NCBI RefSeq assembly: GCF_014656355.1
Contig: NZ_BNCG01000007.1
Location: forward strand, 131,504-177,738
Source: Camelimonas fluminis
GTDB taxonomy: Bacteria; Pseudomonadota; Alphaproteobacteria; Rhizobiales; Beijerinckiaceae
Direction of reading: 5' to 3'
Length of the DNA: 46,235 nucleotides
In this document: positions 24,711 through 32,607 of the stretch, in pieces
How the letters are laid out: each line of letters starts with the position of its first letter
How positions within the stretch are numbered: the first letter of the stretch is position 1
Notes under the pieces: model-generated
Told to the model about the DNA's origin: nothing
Seen by the model: only the letters and a program-made list of their open reading frames with translations
Databases searched by the model: none
Position numbers and translations under genes: made by a program

Positions 24711-25373
24711 TTGGCACGCTCCCCAGCGATTCTCGCAGCCAGACCCGCCCGCCCTGTCGAAGGCAGGCAGGAACTGAAAGCGCGCGCCACGCGTGAAGCC
24801 CTTTGCCGCGCCACGATCGTATGCCTCGACCGTTATGGATACTCGGAGGCGTCGATCGGCAGGATCACCCAGGAGGCCGGGGTATCCCGCGGAGCGCTCA
24901 CCCACCATTACAAGTCAAAGGAAGACCTGATTGTCGACACTGTCGACCAGATGCTGCACACACGCCTTGAACAACCGCTGCCGGGCGATCGCAAAGATGC
25001 CGAACTCCCATCAGAAGAGGTGATCCGCAACGATCTGCTCTGGGTCTGGAAGGGCCTCGACACCCGCAACGGCCGGGCACTTGTGGAAGTATTGCTGGCG
25101 TCCAGGACTGACAGCGCCCTTCAGGACCGGATCTCGGCAAAGCTGCAGACCTGGAATGGCGTGATATCGACGTTCATTCTCAAATCATACGAAGCAAAAA
25201 GCGGCCGCGACGAAGACGTCCTGATACTTTGGGACATATGCCGCGTTTTCTTCCGCGGCCTCCTGATCCAGAAATCTTTCGTCAGGGACCGTGAGGAACT
25301 GTTGCGTCTGGCTGAATCATTCGTGCAACTGGTCGCCAGCGGGTTCAGGCCACGCCAGAATCCGCCCCAATAA
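24711..25373 (+). CDS. TetR/AcrR family transcriptional regulator
   Basis: 220 residues. The DNA-binding domain lies at about 22-72: TREALCRATIVCLDRYGYSEASIG and then QEAGVSRGALTHHYKSKEDLI, the standard TetR helix-turn-helix. The C-terminal ligand domain is all-helical and not conserved enough to name a ligand. The start is TTG at 24711, supported by GGAG eight bases upstream; no ATG lies near the N-terminus. It diverges from two binding-protein genes and sits beside the acyl-CoA genes. Family members in such places usually respond to acyl-CoA intermediates, so it is the likely reader of the dyads at 24558, 29671 and 43138 (inference). Confidence 0.92.
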   Translation: MARSPAILAARPARPVEGRQELKARATREALCRATIVCLDRYGYSEASIGRITQEAGVSRGALTHHYKSKEDLIVDTVDQMLHTRLEQPLPGDRKDAELPSEEVIRNDLLWVWKGLDTRNGRALVEVLLASRTDSALQDRISAKLQTWNGVISTFILKSYEAKSGRDEDVLILWDICRVFFRGLLIQKSFVRDREELLRLAESFVQLVASGFRPRQNPPQ

Positions 25374-25397
25374 ACAATAGCGTCGCCAGGGCGTCAC

Positions 25398-25428
25398 GAC
25401 CACGCCAAACCATGATTTTGGCGTGGTC
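25398..25428. terminator. Strong hairpin between tetR and the SDR gene
   Basis: Perfect 12-bp arms GACCACGCCAAA (25398-25409) and TTTGGCGTGGTC (25417-25428) with a 7-base loop, 24 bases after the tetR stop. No T tract follows; a terminator or 3'-end stabiliser for convergent transcripts. Confidence 0.5.
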
Positions 25429-25480
25429 ACCGGGGCAAACCATCTGAACGGCGCTCATGCCGGGAAAGCTCTCGCCCCTC

Positions 25481-25504
25481 GACAAGGCCGCTTGCGGCCT
25501 TGTC
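25481..25504. terminator. Second hairpin between tetR and the SDR gene
   Basis: GACAAGGCCGC (25481-25491) and GCGGCCTTGTC (25494-25504) are perfect 11-bp arms with only two bases between. With the previous hairpin it forms a tandem pair in the 175-base convergent gap. Confidence 0.45.
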
Positions 25505-25548
25505 AGCAAGGCATGGAGGCCAATGCATCCGGCCCTGGTGCCTTTGCT

Positions 25549-26358
25549 TCAGCCTTCAGACGCAAACATGGCCCGCGCCATGCCCGTCATGCCAGCGCCG
25601 CCATCCACCGTCAGCACCACGCCCGATACATAGCGCGCGGCGTTACTGGCGAGGAACATGGCCGTGTCGGCGATATCCGCGACCTCGCCAAGGCGGCGCA
25701 GCGCGATCACGCGCGACAGCTTCGCGGCGACTTTCTGCTCATCGCCATCCGGACCAAGCCGCGCCAGCCCCTCCGTGCCGGCAATGAAGCCGGGGGAAAT
25801 CGAATTGACGCGAATGCCCTCCGGGCCCCATTCGAGAGCCAGGGTGCGGGTCACCTGGTCAACGCCCGCCTTCGCCGCGCAGGCGTGAACCTGGGTTTCC
25901 GTAGCGAGGCCGGCCTGGGGCGCGGAAATATTGATAACGCTGGCCCCCGGGCGCCGCAGATGCGGGTAAGCCGCCTTCATGACATGGAAGGTTCCGTTCA
26001 GGTCGATGTCGATGACCGTGCGGAAGCCATTCGGCGACAGATCGGCGGCAAGGGCCCGGAAATTGCCGGCGGCGCCGGAAACCAGGCAATCAACCGGGCC
26101 GGTTTCAGCGGCGAAGGCGGCAATGGCGGCGCTGACCGCAGCCGGATCGCGGACATCCGCCACGTAGCCCGACGCCGGGCGCCCTCCGGTGTCCGTGAGC
26201 AACTGGGCGGCCGCCGCCACCTTGTCCGGATTGCGGCTGAGCACGCCAACCTGGGCGCCCGCCAGGACAAACCCCATGGCGATGCCGAGATTGATGCCGG
26301 AGGTGCCGCCCGCCACGAAAACATTGGCGCCGGTGAAATCAAAACTGACATTCGACAT
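25549..26358 (-). CDS. SDR oxidoreductase, 2,4-dienoyl-CoA reductase (DECR2) type
   Basis: 269 residues, cytoplasmic. Rossmann cofactor motif GGTSGINLGIA (18-28). SGAAGNF (about 93-99) and ISGTEG-like IAGTEGLARLG match peroxisomal-type 2,4-dienoyl-CoA reductases, and so does QVHACAAKAG, where the usual SDR Tyr is Ala and the Lys is kept. That enzyme removes a double bond from dienoyl-CoA with NADPH, as required for unsaturated or isoprenoid acyl chains. GGGAG precedes the ATG. It is the last gene of a minus-strand set with an acyl-CoA ligase (91-base gap) and an acyl-CoA dehydrogenase. Alternative: a 3-hydroxyacyl-CoA dehydrogenase role, though loss of Tyr argues against it. Confidence 0.85.
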   Translation of the reverse strand: MSNVSFDFTGANVFVAGGTSGINLGIAMGFVLAGAQVGVLSRNPDKVAAAAQLLTDTGGRPASGYVADVRDPAAVSAAIAAFAAETGPVDCLVSGAAGNFRALAADLSPNGFRTVIDIDLNGTFHVMKAAYPHLRRPGASVINISAPQAGLATETQVHACAAKAGVDQVTRTLALEWGPEGIRVNSISPGFIAGTEGLARLGPDGDEQKVAAKLSRVIALRRLGEVADIADTAMFLASNAARYVSGVVLTVDGGAGMTGMARAMFASEG

Positions 26359-26449
26359 GTGAACAGATCTCCCTGAAACAGACCCGGCGGCGCTCCAGCC
26401 ACGACTTCAGTCATGGCCCACCGGGGGGCCGCCGCCCACCCCCTCGCCA

Positions 26450-28051
26450 TCAGCCAGCCAGCATGTCCCGCGCCATCTTTCGCAACTGGAACTTCAGCAC
26501 CTTGCCGGTGGGATTGCGTGGCAGGCTTTCCATCTCGACCAGATGCACCGGTTGCTTGAACCGGGCGAGGCGCCCGTCGCAGCGGGCCCGGATCGCGTCG
26601 ATGGTCACTTCCTGGCCAGGGCGGGGCACAACCACGGCGCAGCCCACCTCACCCCAGCGATCGTCCGGCACGCCGATCACCGCCAGTTCCGCGATTTCCG
26701 GCATGCCATAGAGTACATTCTCGATTTCCGCCGGATAGACGTTCTCACCGCCGGAAATGTACATGTCTTTCAGGCGATCCTCGACATAGACGTAGCCGTC
26801 AGCATCCATCCGGCCGATATCCCCGGAGCGGAACCAGCCGTCGACAAACGCTTCATCATTGGCCTCCGGCCGGTTCCAGTAGCCGGACGTGACCGTGGCG
26901 CCGCGCAGCCAGATCTCCCCCAGTTCATCCGGATCGGCCTGGGAGCCGTCGCCACGGGTGATCTGGATGCGGCAATGACGCTGGGCCTGGCCAGCCGCGC
27001 CGATCATGCGCGGAATGTCGTGCGGCGCCAGCACGCAAACCGCGCCGCCACTTTCGGTCATGCCATACAACTCCTGGATCACCAGGCCGCGCTTGTGCCA
27101 CCAGTGGACCAACTCCTCCGGGATGGTCTCGGCCCCGGCAACCGTGTAACGCAGCCGCGAGAAGTCGGTGGCGGCGTTTTTGGGGTGCTCTTTCAGCGCG
27201 TTGAAAATCGCCGGGACCCCAAGGAAATGGGTTACGCCCAACTCAGGGTCATTGAACACATCGAGCGCCTCGCCCGGATCGAAGGCCCGCATGATGATCG
27301 TGGTCCCGCCAAGGAACAGCGTCGTGACTGAAAACGCGTTGGTGCCGCCAATGTGGAACAGCGGCATCACCGACAGGCCGACCATGTCATGCGACGCGAG
27401 GAATCCCGGAGCCGTGTTCAGCACGAAGGCATTGGTCATCGCATAGTTGAACGTCACCCCCTTGGGCAGCCCCGTAGTGCCGGACGAATACATGATCATG
27501 CACAGATCGGCGGGCTTCAGGTCCACCATCTGACAGACCGGAGTGGCGGCGGCGAGCGCGGTTTCAAATTCGCTCGCCCCGCCCCTGCCGTCCATGCCGG
27601 TCCAGTGCGCAACCCCGGTCGTCGACCGCAGTTCAGCCACCGTCGCGGCGAAGGTTTCGTCAAAGAACATGACCTCCGGCGATGCGTCGTTGACAATGAA
27701 TGTCAGTTCACTTGCGGTAAGCCGGAAGTTCAGCGGCAGGTAGATGGCGCCGACGCGCCAGCAGCCATACTGGATATCCAGCATATCGGTGGAGTTCATC
27801 GACAGCACGGCGACCCGGTCGCCTTTGCCAACGCCCCACGCCTGCAGCAGGCCGGCGACGCGGGCGACCCGCTCATGCATCTGCGAATAGGTGTGACGGC
27901 GTCCGCTATGCAGGTCCACCGTGGCGATCTTGTGCGGAAAGTAGCTGGCGTTGCTGGCGATCCAGTCGCTCACCTGGCAATCGTCGATGTCTTTCCAGGC
28001 GCGCGGCGTATCTGAACCGCCCGAACTATTGCGTTTATCCCCAAGTCCCAT
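26450..28051 (-). CDS. Acyl-CoA synthetase (AMP-dependent ligase)
   Basis: 533 residues; ATP-dependent activation of a carboxylic acid to its CoA thioester. P-loop-like motif YSSGTTGLPKG (188-198), VMPLFHIGGTNAF (228-240), YGMTES (329-334), the hinge region GWFRSGDIGRMDADGYVYVE with Asp411, DRLKDMYISGGENVYP (425-440), and the catalytic Lys517 in NPTGKVLK. This is the FadD-like branch that handles medium or long chains, but chain specificity is not readable. GGGGGAG precedes the ATG. It is flanked by a dehydrogenase and a dienoyl-CoA reductase on the same strand, so activation and early oxidation steps are encoded together. The upstream gap of 355 bases may contain its own promoter. Confidence 0.93.
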   Translation of the reverse strand: MGLGDKRNSSGGSDTPRAWKDIDDCQVSDWIASNASYFPHKIATVDLHSGRRHTYSQMHERVARVAGLLQAWGVGKGDRVAVLSMNSTDMLDIQYGCWRVGAIYLPLNFRLTASELTFIVNDASPEVMFFDETFAATVAELRSTTGVAHWTGMDGRGGASEFETALAAATPVCQMVDLKPADLCMIMYSSGTTGLPKGVTFNYAMTNAFVLNTAPGFLASHDMVGLSVMPLFHIGGTNAFSVTTLFLGGTTIIMRAFDPGEALDVFNDPELGVTHFLGVPAIFNALKEHPKNAATDFSRLRYTVAGAETIPEELVHWWHKRGLVIQELYGMTESGGAVCVLAPHDIPRMIGAAGQAQRHCRIQITRGDGSQADPDELGEIWLRGATVTSGYWNRPEANDEAFVDGWFRSGDIGRMDADGYVYVEDRLKDMYISGGENVYPAEIENVLYGMPEIAELAVIGVPDDRWGEVGCAVVVPRPGQEVTIDAIRARCDGRLARFKQPVHLVEMESLPRNPTGKVLKFQLRKMARDMLAG

Positions 28052-28188
28052 GGCTAATCTCCCCCATTTTCAATGGAAGAACCCGTTCCTCGCGAACGGA
28101 GCGCTCCCCGATATTTTTGATGCACAGGCATTTCCGGAAAGACGCCGTTTCCGTCTCCGGACGCGCCGTCGACGGTCTGCTTCCGGCG

Positions 28189-28227
28189 CCCGCATTCCTC
28201 CATGCCGTCGGGTGGAGCGAATGCGGG
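28189..28227. repeat. Hairpin in the gap between dehydrogenase and ligase genes
   Basis: CCCGCATTCCTCC (28189-28201) pairs with GGAG (28214-28217) and GAATGCGGG (28219-28227) with one bulged base, a stem of about 13 bp. It lies midway in the 355-base gap (28052-28406). It may separate the two minus-strand genes (termination or processing). Nothing else is recognisable in this gap. Confidence 0.45.
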
Positions 28228-28406
28228 TCATAACAGGCTACTGGCAATGTATTGGCTGACTGACGGCGTTTATGAATTCGACATTTGCCCGCCGCGTCGT
28301 CGCGGGTGGATGCGCATGTCAAACGCGCTCCACCAAATCATTCCCGGCAAATCCCGGCTCACCGGATATGCTTTTTTCGACTTTCCCCGTTTTCATGGAA
28401 AATGCA

Positions 28407-29549
28407 CTAGAGGCCCATCTGCCGGGCAGCGAGATCCCGCATGATTTCTTCCGAGCCGCCGCCAATGGCGACGACCTTGGCTTCACGGTAGGCGCGTTCG
28501 ATGACATTGCCACGCAGGAAGCCGGCCCCGCCGAGGATCTGCACGGCTTCCGACACCACATATTGCAACGCCGTGGTCGAGAAGAATTTGGCCTTGGTGA
28601 TTTCCGCCACCGGCATATCGCCTTCGTTGACGTTCCAGGCGATCTGGTTGAGCAGCGCGTCGACAGCGTCGACGCGGGCGGACATCTCCGCAATCTTGTG
28701 GCGAATGACCTGATGTTCGATCAGCGCCTTGCCAAAAGTCCGGCGCTGTCTGGCCCATGCAATGGCCTCATCCAGACACATCTTCATCATGCCCTGGGCC
28801 TGGGCGATCAGCGCCACCCGCTCCAGATTGAAGTTGCGCATGATCGAGATGAAGCCGCGGTTCTCCTCACCCAGAAGATGCCCCGCCGGCACGCGACACT
28901 GATCGAAGAACAGCGTGGCCTGATCGGAGCACCACCAACCCATCTTGCGTTCAAGCGGCGTCATGGTGAACCCCGGCGCATCGCGTTCGACCAGGAACAG
29001 CGAGATGCCGTTGAGGCCGCCCTCGCCGGTGCGCGCGGCGACAACGAAATAGTCGCTGAACAGCGAGCCGGTAATGAACGTCTTGGAGCCGTTCAGCACA
29101 TAGCTGTCGCCGTCGCGGCGGGCGACCGTCCGCATGCTGGCGACGTCAGAGCCGCCGGACGGCTCGGTGATGGCGAGGCTCGACCCCTTGCGACCGGCGA
29201 CCACGTCGGGAAGGACGCGGCGCTTGATCTCCTCCGATCCCAGGGCGTGGATCGGGCCGATCGAGATCAGCCGCGCGCCAATGTCGGCGACCACGCCGCC
29301 GGCGCCACAGCGGGAGAGTTCCTCGCCATAGGCGATGCGCATGAAACAGTCGTCGAAGCCCAGGCCGCCATATTCGGCGTCGATTCCCAGGCCAAAACAG
29401 CCGAGGGCGCCAAGCTTCTCATGGATTTCCCAGGGAAACGCGCCCGCTTCGTCCCACGCATCGGCGAAGGGCCGGATTTCCACGTCAACCAGGCGGCGCA
29501 CTGCATCACGAAACGCGCGGCGCTCTTCAGTCTCAAACGGATTCCTCAC
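28407..29549 (-). CDS. Acyl-CoA dehydrogenase (IVD/LCAD-like active site)
   Basis: 380 residues from the GTG at 29549, placed by GGAGGAG a few bases upstream; the ATG at 29621 would add 24 atypical residues. FAD enzyme that introduces an alpha,beta double bond into acyl-CoA. Conserved segments: AITEPSGGSDVAS (126-138), NGSKTFITGS (153-162), RQRRTFGKALIEHQ (268-281), and IGGGSEEIMRDL near the end. The usual C-terminal catalytic Glu position of MCAD is Gly here, while Glu243 in FNLERVALIAQ aligns with the base of isovaleryl- and long-chain dehydrogenases. That points to branched substrates. It diverges from the crotonase operon at 29901 and probably shares its regulatory region. Confidence 0.92.
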   Translation of the reverse strand: MRNPFETEERRAFRDAVRRLVDVEIRPFADAWDEAGAFPWEIHEKLGALGCFGLGIDAEYGGLGFDDCFMRIAYGEELSRCGAGGVVADIGARLISIGPIHALGSEEIKRRVLPDVVAGRKGSSLAITEPSGGSDVASMRTVARRDGDSYVLNGSKTFITGSLFSDYFVVAARTGEGGLNGISLFLVERDAPGFTMTPLERKMGWWCSDQATLFFDQCRVPAGHLLGEENRGFISIMRNFNLERVALIAQAQGMMKMCLDEAIAWARQRRTFGKALIEHQVIRHKIAEMSARVDAVDALLNQIAWNVNEGDMPVAEITKAKFFSTTALQYVVSEAVQILGGAGFLRGNVIERAYREAKVVAIGGGSEEIMRDLAARQMGL

Positions 29550-29670
29550 GTGTGCTCCTCCCGGGCAGGCCGCACATTCATCTGCGAACCGGGCCGCCCC
29601 TTTTCGGCAGGCGCCACGCACGGCGCCCCTTTTTATTCAGGATAGGAACAAAGCAGGCCGCCCCGCAACA

Positions 29671-29698
29671 AAAAAACGTACGTTCTTTTTTATTGACA
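29671..29698 (+). promoter_or_regulatory. TetR-type operator with -35 box in the divergent region
   Basis: A-tract, perfect palindrome AACGTACGTT (29675-29684), C, T-tract, then TTGACA (29693-29698). It lies in the 351-base gap between the acyl-CoA dehydrogenase (-) and the crotonase-led operon (+), 203 bases before the latter. The -10 is not obvious. The same order of elements is seen at 43138-43164. Confidence 0.6.
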
Positions 29699-29900
29699 TC
29701 ACCGACGCCGGCGCCCACTCTGCTGTCAGGATCATGCGGTTCAGGCCTGATCGGGCGCCCTCAGCACCGGCTCGCATGCATGTTCACAACGAAGCAACGC
29801 CGCCTGTCATGGCGGGACGACGCAGAACGACAGAAGCAACTTCATGTCCGCGTGGCCGGCCCCTGTGGCGCAGAGCCATAAAATCCGCGGAGGAGGAAAC

Positions 29901-30695
29901 ATGACGCGCAAACTCATGAAGCTCACCATCGATGGTCCGCTCGCCGTCCTTGCGTTCGACCATCAGGAGGTGCTGAACGCGCTGTCGCCGGCGCTGCTCG
30001 GGGATCTGAACGCCGCGCTGGACGCCATCGAAGACCCGTCCAGCGGCGTGCGCTGCCTGGTGCTCACCGGCGAAGGCCGCGCCTTCTGCGCCGGCGCCAA
30101 TCTCCAAGAAGACATGACCAGGAGCGATGGCGGCAAGTTCGACGCGGGTGAACAACTTGAATCCCTGTATCACCCCATCCTGCGGCGGCTGCGCAATCTG
30201 TCCTTCCCCATCGTCTCGGCTGTCAATGGCCCCGCCGCCGGCGCCGGCATGAGCTTCGCCCTGATGGGCGACCTGATCATCGCCGCCCGCTCCGCCTATT
30301 TCATGCAGGCGTTCCGCCGCATCGGCCTTGTGCCGGACTGCGGCTCCTCGTGGCTGCTGCCGCGCCTGATCGGCCGCGCGCGCTCCCTGGAGCTGTCGCT
30401 GCTTGGCGAGCGTCTGCCGGTTACGAAGGCGCTGGAATGGGGGCTGATCAACCGCGTCGTCGATGAGGGCGAGGCGCTGAACGAAGCCGTGAAGCTGGCG
30501 ACTGAACTGGCGAACGGCCCCACCGTCGCCCTCGGTCTGATCCGCAAGATGTACATCGGATCGACCGACAACAGCTTCGAGGAACAGCTGGATCTGGAGC
30601 GCCAGTCCCAGCGGACCGCGGGCCACGCCAGCGATTTCCCCGAAGGCGTCCAGGCGTTCCTGGAAAAACGTCCGGCCAAATTCAGGGGGCGTTGA
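29901..30695 (+). CDS. Enoyl-CoA hydratase/isomerase family protein (PaaG-like)
   Basis: 264 residues from the ATG at 29901 (GGAGGAGG upstream). Crotonase fold with the oxyanion-hole segment FCAGANLQED (about 69-78) and GPAAGAGMSFALMGD. Both glutamates of classical hydratases are absent; instead IGLVPDCGSSWLLPR carries an aspartate, as in PaaG-type isomerases. It therefore may shift a double bond rather than add water. First gene of the long plus-strand operon that continues into the AtuA-like and carboxylase genes (114-base gap to the next start). Substrate unknown. Confidence 0.9.
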   Translation: MTRKLMKLTIDGPLAVLAFDHQEVLNALSPALLGDLNAALDAIEDPSSGVRCLVLTGEGRAFCAGANLQEDMTRSDGGKFDAGEQLESLYHPILRRLRNLSFPIVSAVNGPAAGAGMSFALMGDLIIAARSAYFMQAFRRIGLVPDCGSSWLLPRLIGRARSLELSLLGERLPVTKALEWGLINRVVDEGEALNEAVKLATELANGPTVALGLIRKMYIGSTDNSFEEQLDLERQSQRTAGHASDFPEGVQAFLEKRPAKFRGR

Positions 30696-30809
30696 GATTC
30701 TGGCTCCAGACGCAAACGCACCCATCCCATGCATGCCCCAGAGCAGGAGAGCCTGGCTCCGTCGCGACAACCTGCGGCGGACCGGGCGACCAGAACAGGA
30801 ACAGGTTTC

Positions 30810-32606
30810 ATGAGCAGTCAGCAACGACAGTCCATCCGGGTGGGCGGCGCCAGCGGCTTCTGGGGCGAGTCGGACATGGCGGTTCCACAACTGCTGGCGG
30901 CGGGCCACGTCGACTACCTGGTTTTTGACTATCTCGCCGAAATCACCATGTCGATCATGGCGCGGGCGCGCGCCGCCGATCCAGGCCAGGGCTACGCCAC
31001 GGATTTCGTCACCGCGGCGCTGAAGCCGCATCTCCGGCAGATCGCCGCATCCGGGGTGAAGGTCATTTCCAACGCCGGCGGCGTCAATCCGCAGGCTTGC
31101 GGCGCGGCGGTGCGCGAACTGGTCAGGGCGTCAGGTCTCAATCTGAGCGTCGCCGTCATCACCGGCGATGATCTGACGGGCCGGCTGGCGGATTTTGCTG
31201 GTTACACGGCGATGGATACTGGCGCGGCTTTTCCTGAAGCCGCGAAGGTGGCCAGCGCCAACGCCTATCTTGGCGCCTTTCCGATTGCCAAAGCGCTGGC
31301 GCGCGGCGCCGACATCGTCATCACCGGGCGATGCGTCGACAGCGCCGTCACCCTGGGCGCCTGCATCCACGCCTTCGGCTGGACGCGCGACGATCATGAC
31401 CGGCTGGCTGGCGGCAGCCTCGCCGGACACATCATTGAATGCGGCCCCCAGTCGACCGGCGGCAATTTCACCGACTGGGACAGCATCCCCGACGTCGAGA
31501 CAATCGGCTATCCGATCGCTGAAATCCGCGCCGACGGCAGTTTCGACCTGACCAAGCCGGAAGGCGCGGGCGGCGCCGTCACCACCGCCACCGTCGGCGA
31601 GCAGATGCTGTACGAGATCGGCGATCCCCAGGCCTACATGCTGCCTGACGTGGTCTGCGACTTCTCGGCCGTCACGCTGACCCAGACAGGTCCGGCGCGC
31701 GTCACCGTGGCGGGCGCGCGCGGCCTGCCCGCGCCGGACGCCTACAAGGTGTCGCTCACGTGGAGCGACGGCTGGCGCGCCGGGGCCCTGTGGTTCTTCG
31801 TCGGCGAGGACGCCGCCGCCAAGGCGCGCGCTTTCGGCGTCGCCGGAGTTGGCCGTGCGCGCAGCAAGCTGCGGGCGATGAACGCGCCGGATTTCGACGA
31901 AACGCTGATTGAAGTGCTCGGCGACGAAAGCCACTACGGCGACTTTGCGCGCCAGCAGGGCGCGCGCGAGGTCGTGCTCAAGGTGGCGGCGAAGCACCAG
32001 GACGCCCGCGCCGCCGGGCTGCTGCTGAAGGAAATCACCGGCCTCGCCCTTTCGGCCCCGCCCGGCCTGACCCTGTTTTCCGGCGGGCGGCCCAAGCCGT
32101 CGCCGGTGGTCCGGCTGTTCTCCTTCCTCGTGGAGAAGCGGAAGCTCCCCATCGATCTGGACCTGGATGGAACGCACATCGCGTTGGGAGCGGAAACCGG
32201 CCAAGCTTTCGATCGCGCCGCGTTGAACCGCCCGGCGGCGCCAGCGGCCCAGGCCTCCGGCGAGCGCCTGGTCGATGTCCCGCTGATCCGCCTCGCTCAG
32301 GCCCGCTCCGGCGACAAGGGCGACAACGCCAATATCGGCGTGCTGCCGCGCCGGCCTGAATACGCCGCGTGGATCTGGCGGGCGCTGACCGAGCAGGTGG
32401 TGGCCGAACGTTTCGCCCATTTCCTCAAGGGGCCGGTGGAGCGCTACCATCTGCCTGGCACCGGCTCGATCAACTTCCTGCTGCATCAGGCGTTGGGCGG
32501 CGGCGGCGTCGCCAGCCTGCGTAACGATCCGCAGGGCAAAACCTATGCGCAGGTGCTGTTGCAAACTCCTGTCGCCATTCCCGCATCCCTCGTCGAGGCT
32601 CTCTGA
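30810..32606 (+). CDS. AtuA-like protein (DUF1446, acyclic terpene utilization family)
   Basis: 598 residues from the ATG at 30810 (MSSQQRQSIRVGG); a longer frame exists but this start follows AGGAACAGG. The N-terminal DUF1446 domain (to about 440) contains GGASGFWGESD, DYLVFDYLAE, NAGGVNPQACG and GRCVDSAVTLG. A C-terminal AtuA-like ferredoxin-fold domain (about 480-598) carries LIRLAQARSGDKGDNANIGV. AtuA is required for growth on acyclic terpenes in Pseudomonas, but its reaction is not firmly established. Here it precedes the carboxylase beta gene by one base, the pairing that makes an atu-like pathway the best reading of the operon. Confidence 0.9.
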   Translation: MSSQQRQSIRVGGASGFWGESDMAVPQLLAAGHVDYLVFDYLAEITMSIMARARAADPGQGYATDFVTAALKPHLRQIAASGVKVISNAGGVNPQACGAAVRELVRASGLNLSVAVITGDDLTGRLADFAGYTAMDTGAAFPEAAKVASANAYLGAFPIAKALARGADIVITGRCVDSAVTLGACIHAFGWTRDDHDRLAGGSLAGHIIECGPQSTGGNFTDWDSIPDVETIGYPIAEIRADGSFDLTKPEGAGGAVTTATVGEQMLYEIGDPQAYMLPDVVCDFSAVTLTQTGPARVTVAGARGLPAPDAYKVSLTWSDGWRAGALWFFVGEDAAAKARAFGVAGVGRARSKLRAMNAPDFDETLIEVLGDESHYGDFARQQGAREVVLKVAAKHQDARAAGLLLKEITGLALSAPPGLTLFSGGRPKPSPVVRLFSFLVEKRKLPIDLDLDGTHIALGAETGQAFDRAALNRPAAPAAQASGERLVDVPLIRLAQARSGDKGDNANIGVLPRRPEYAAWIWRALTEQVVAERFAHFLKGPVERYHLPGTGSINFLLHQALGGGGVASLRNDPQGKTYAQVLLQTPVAIPASLVEAL

Positions 32607-32607
32607 C

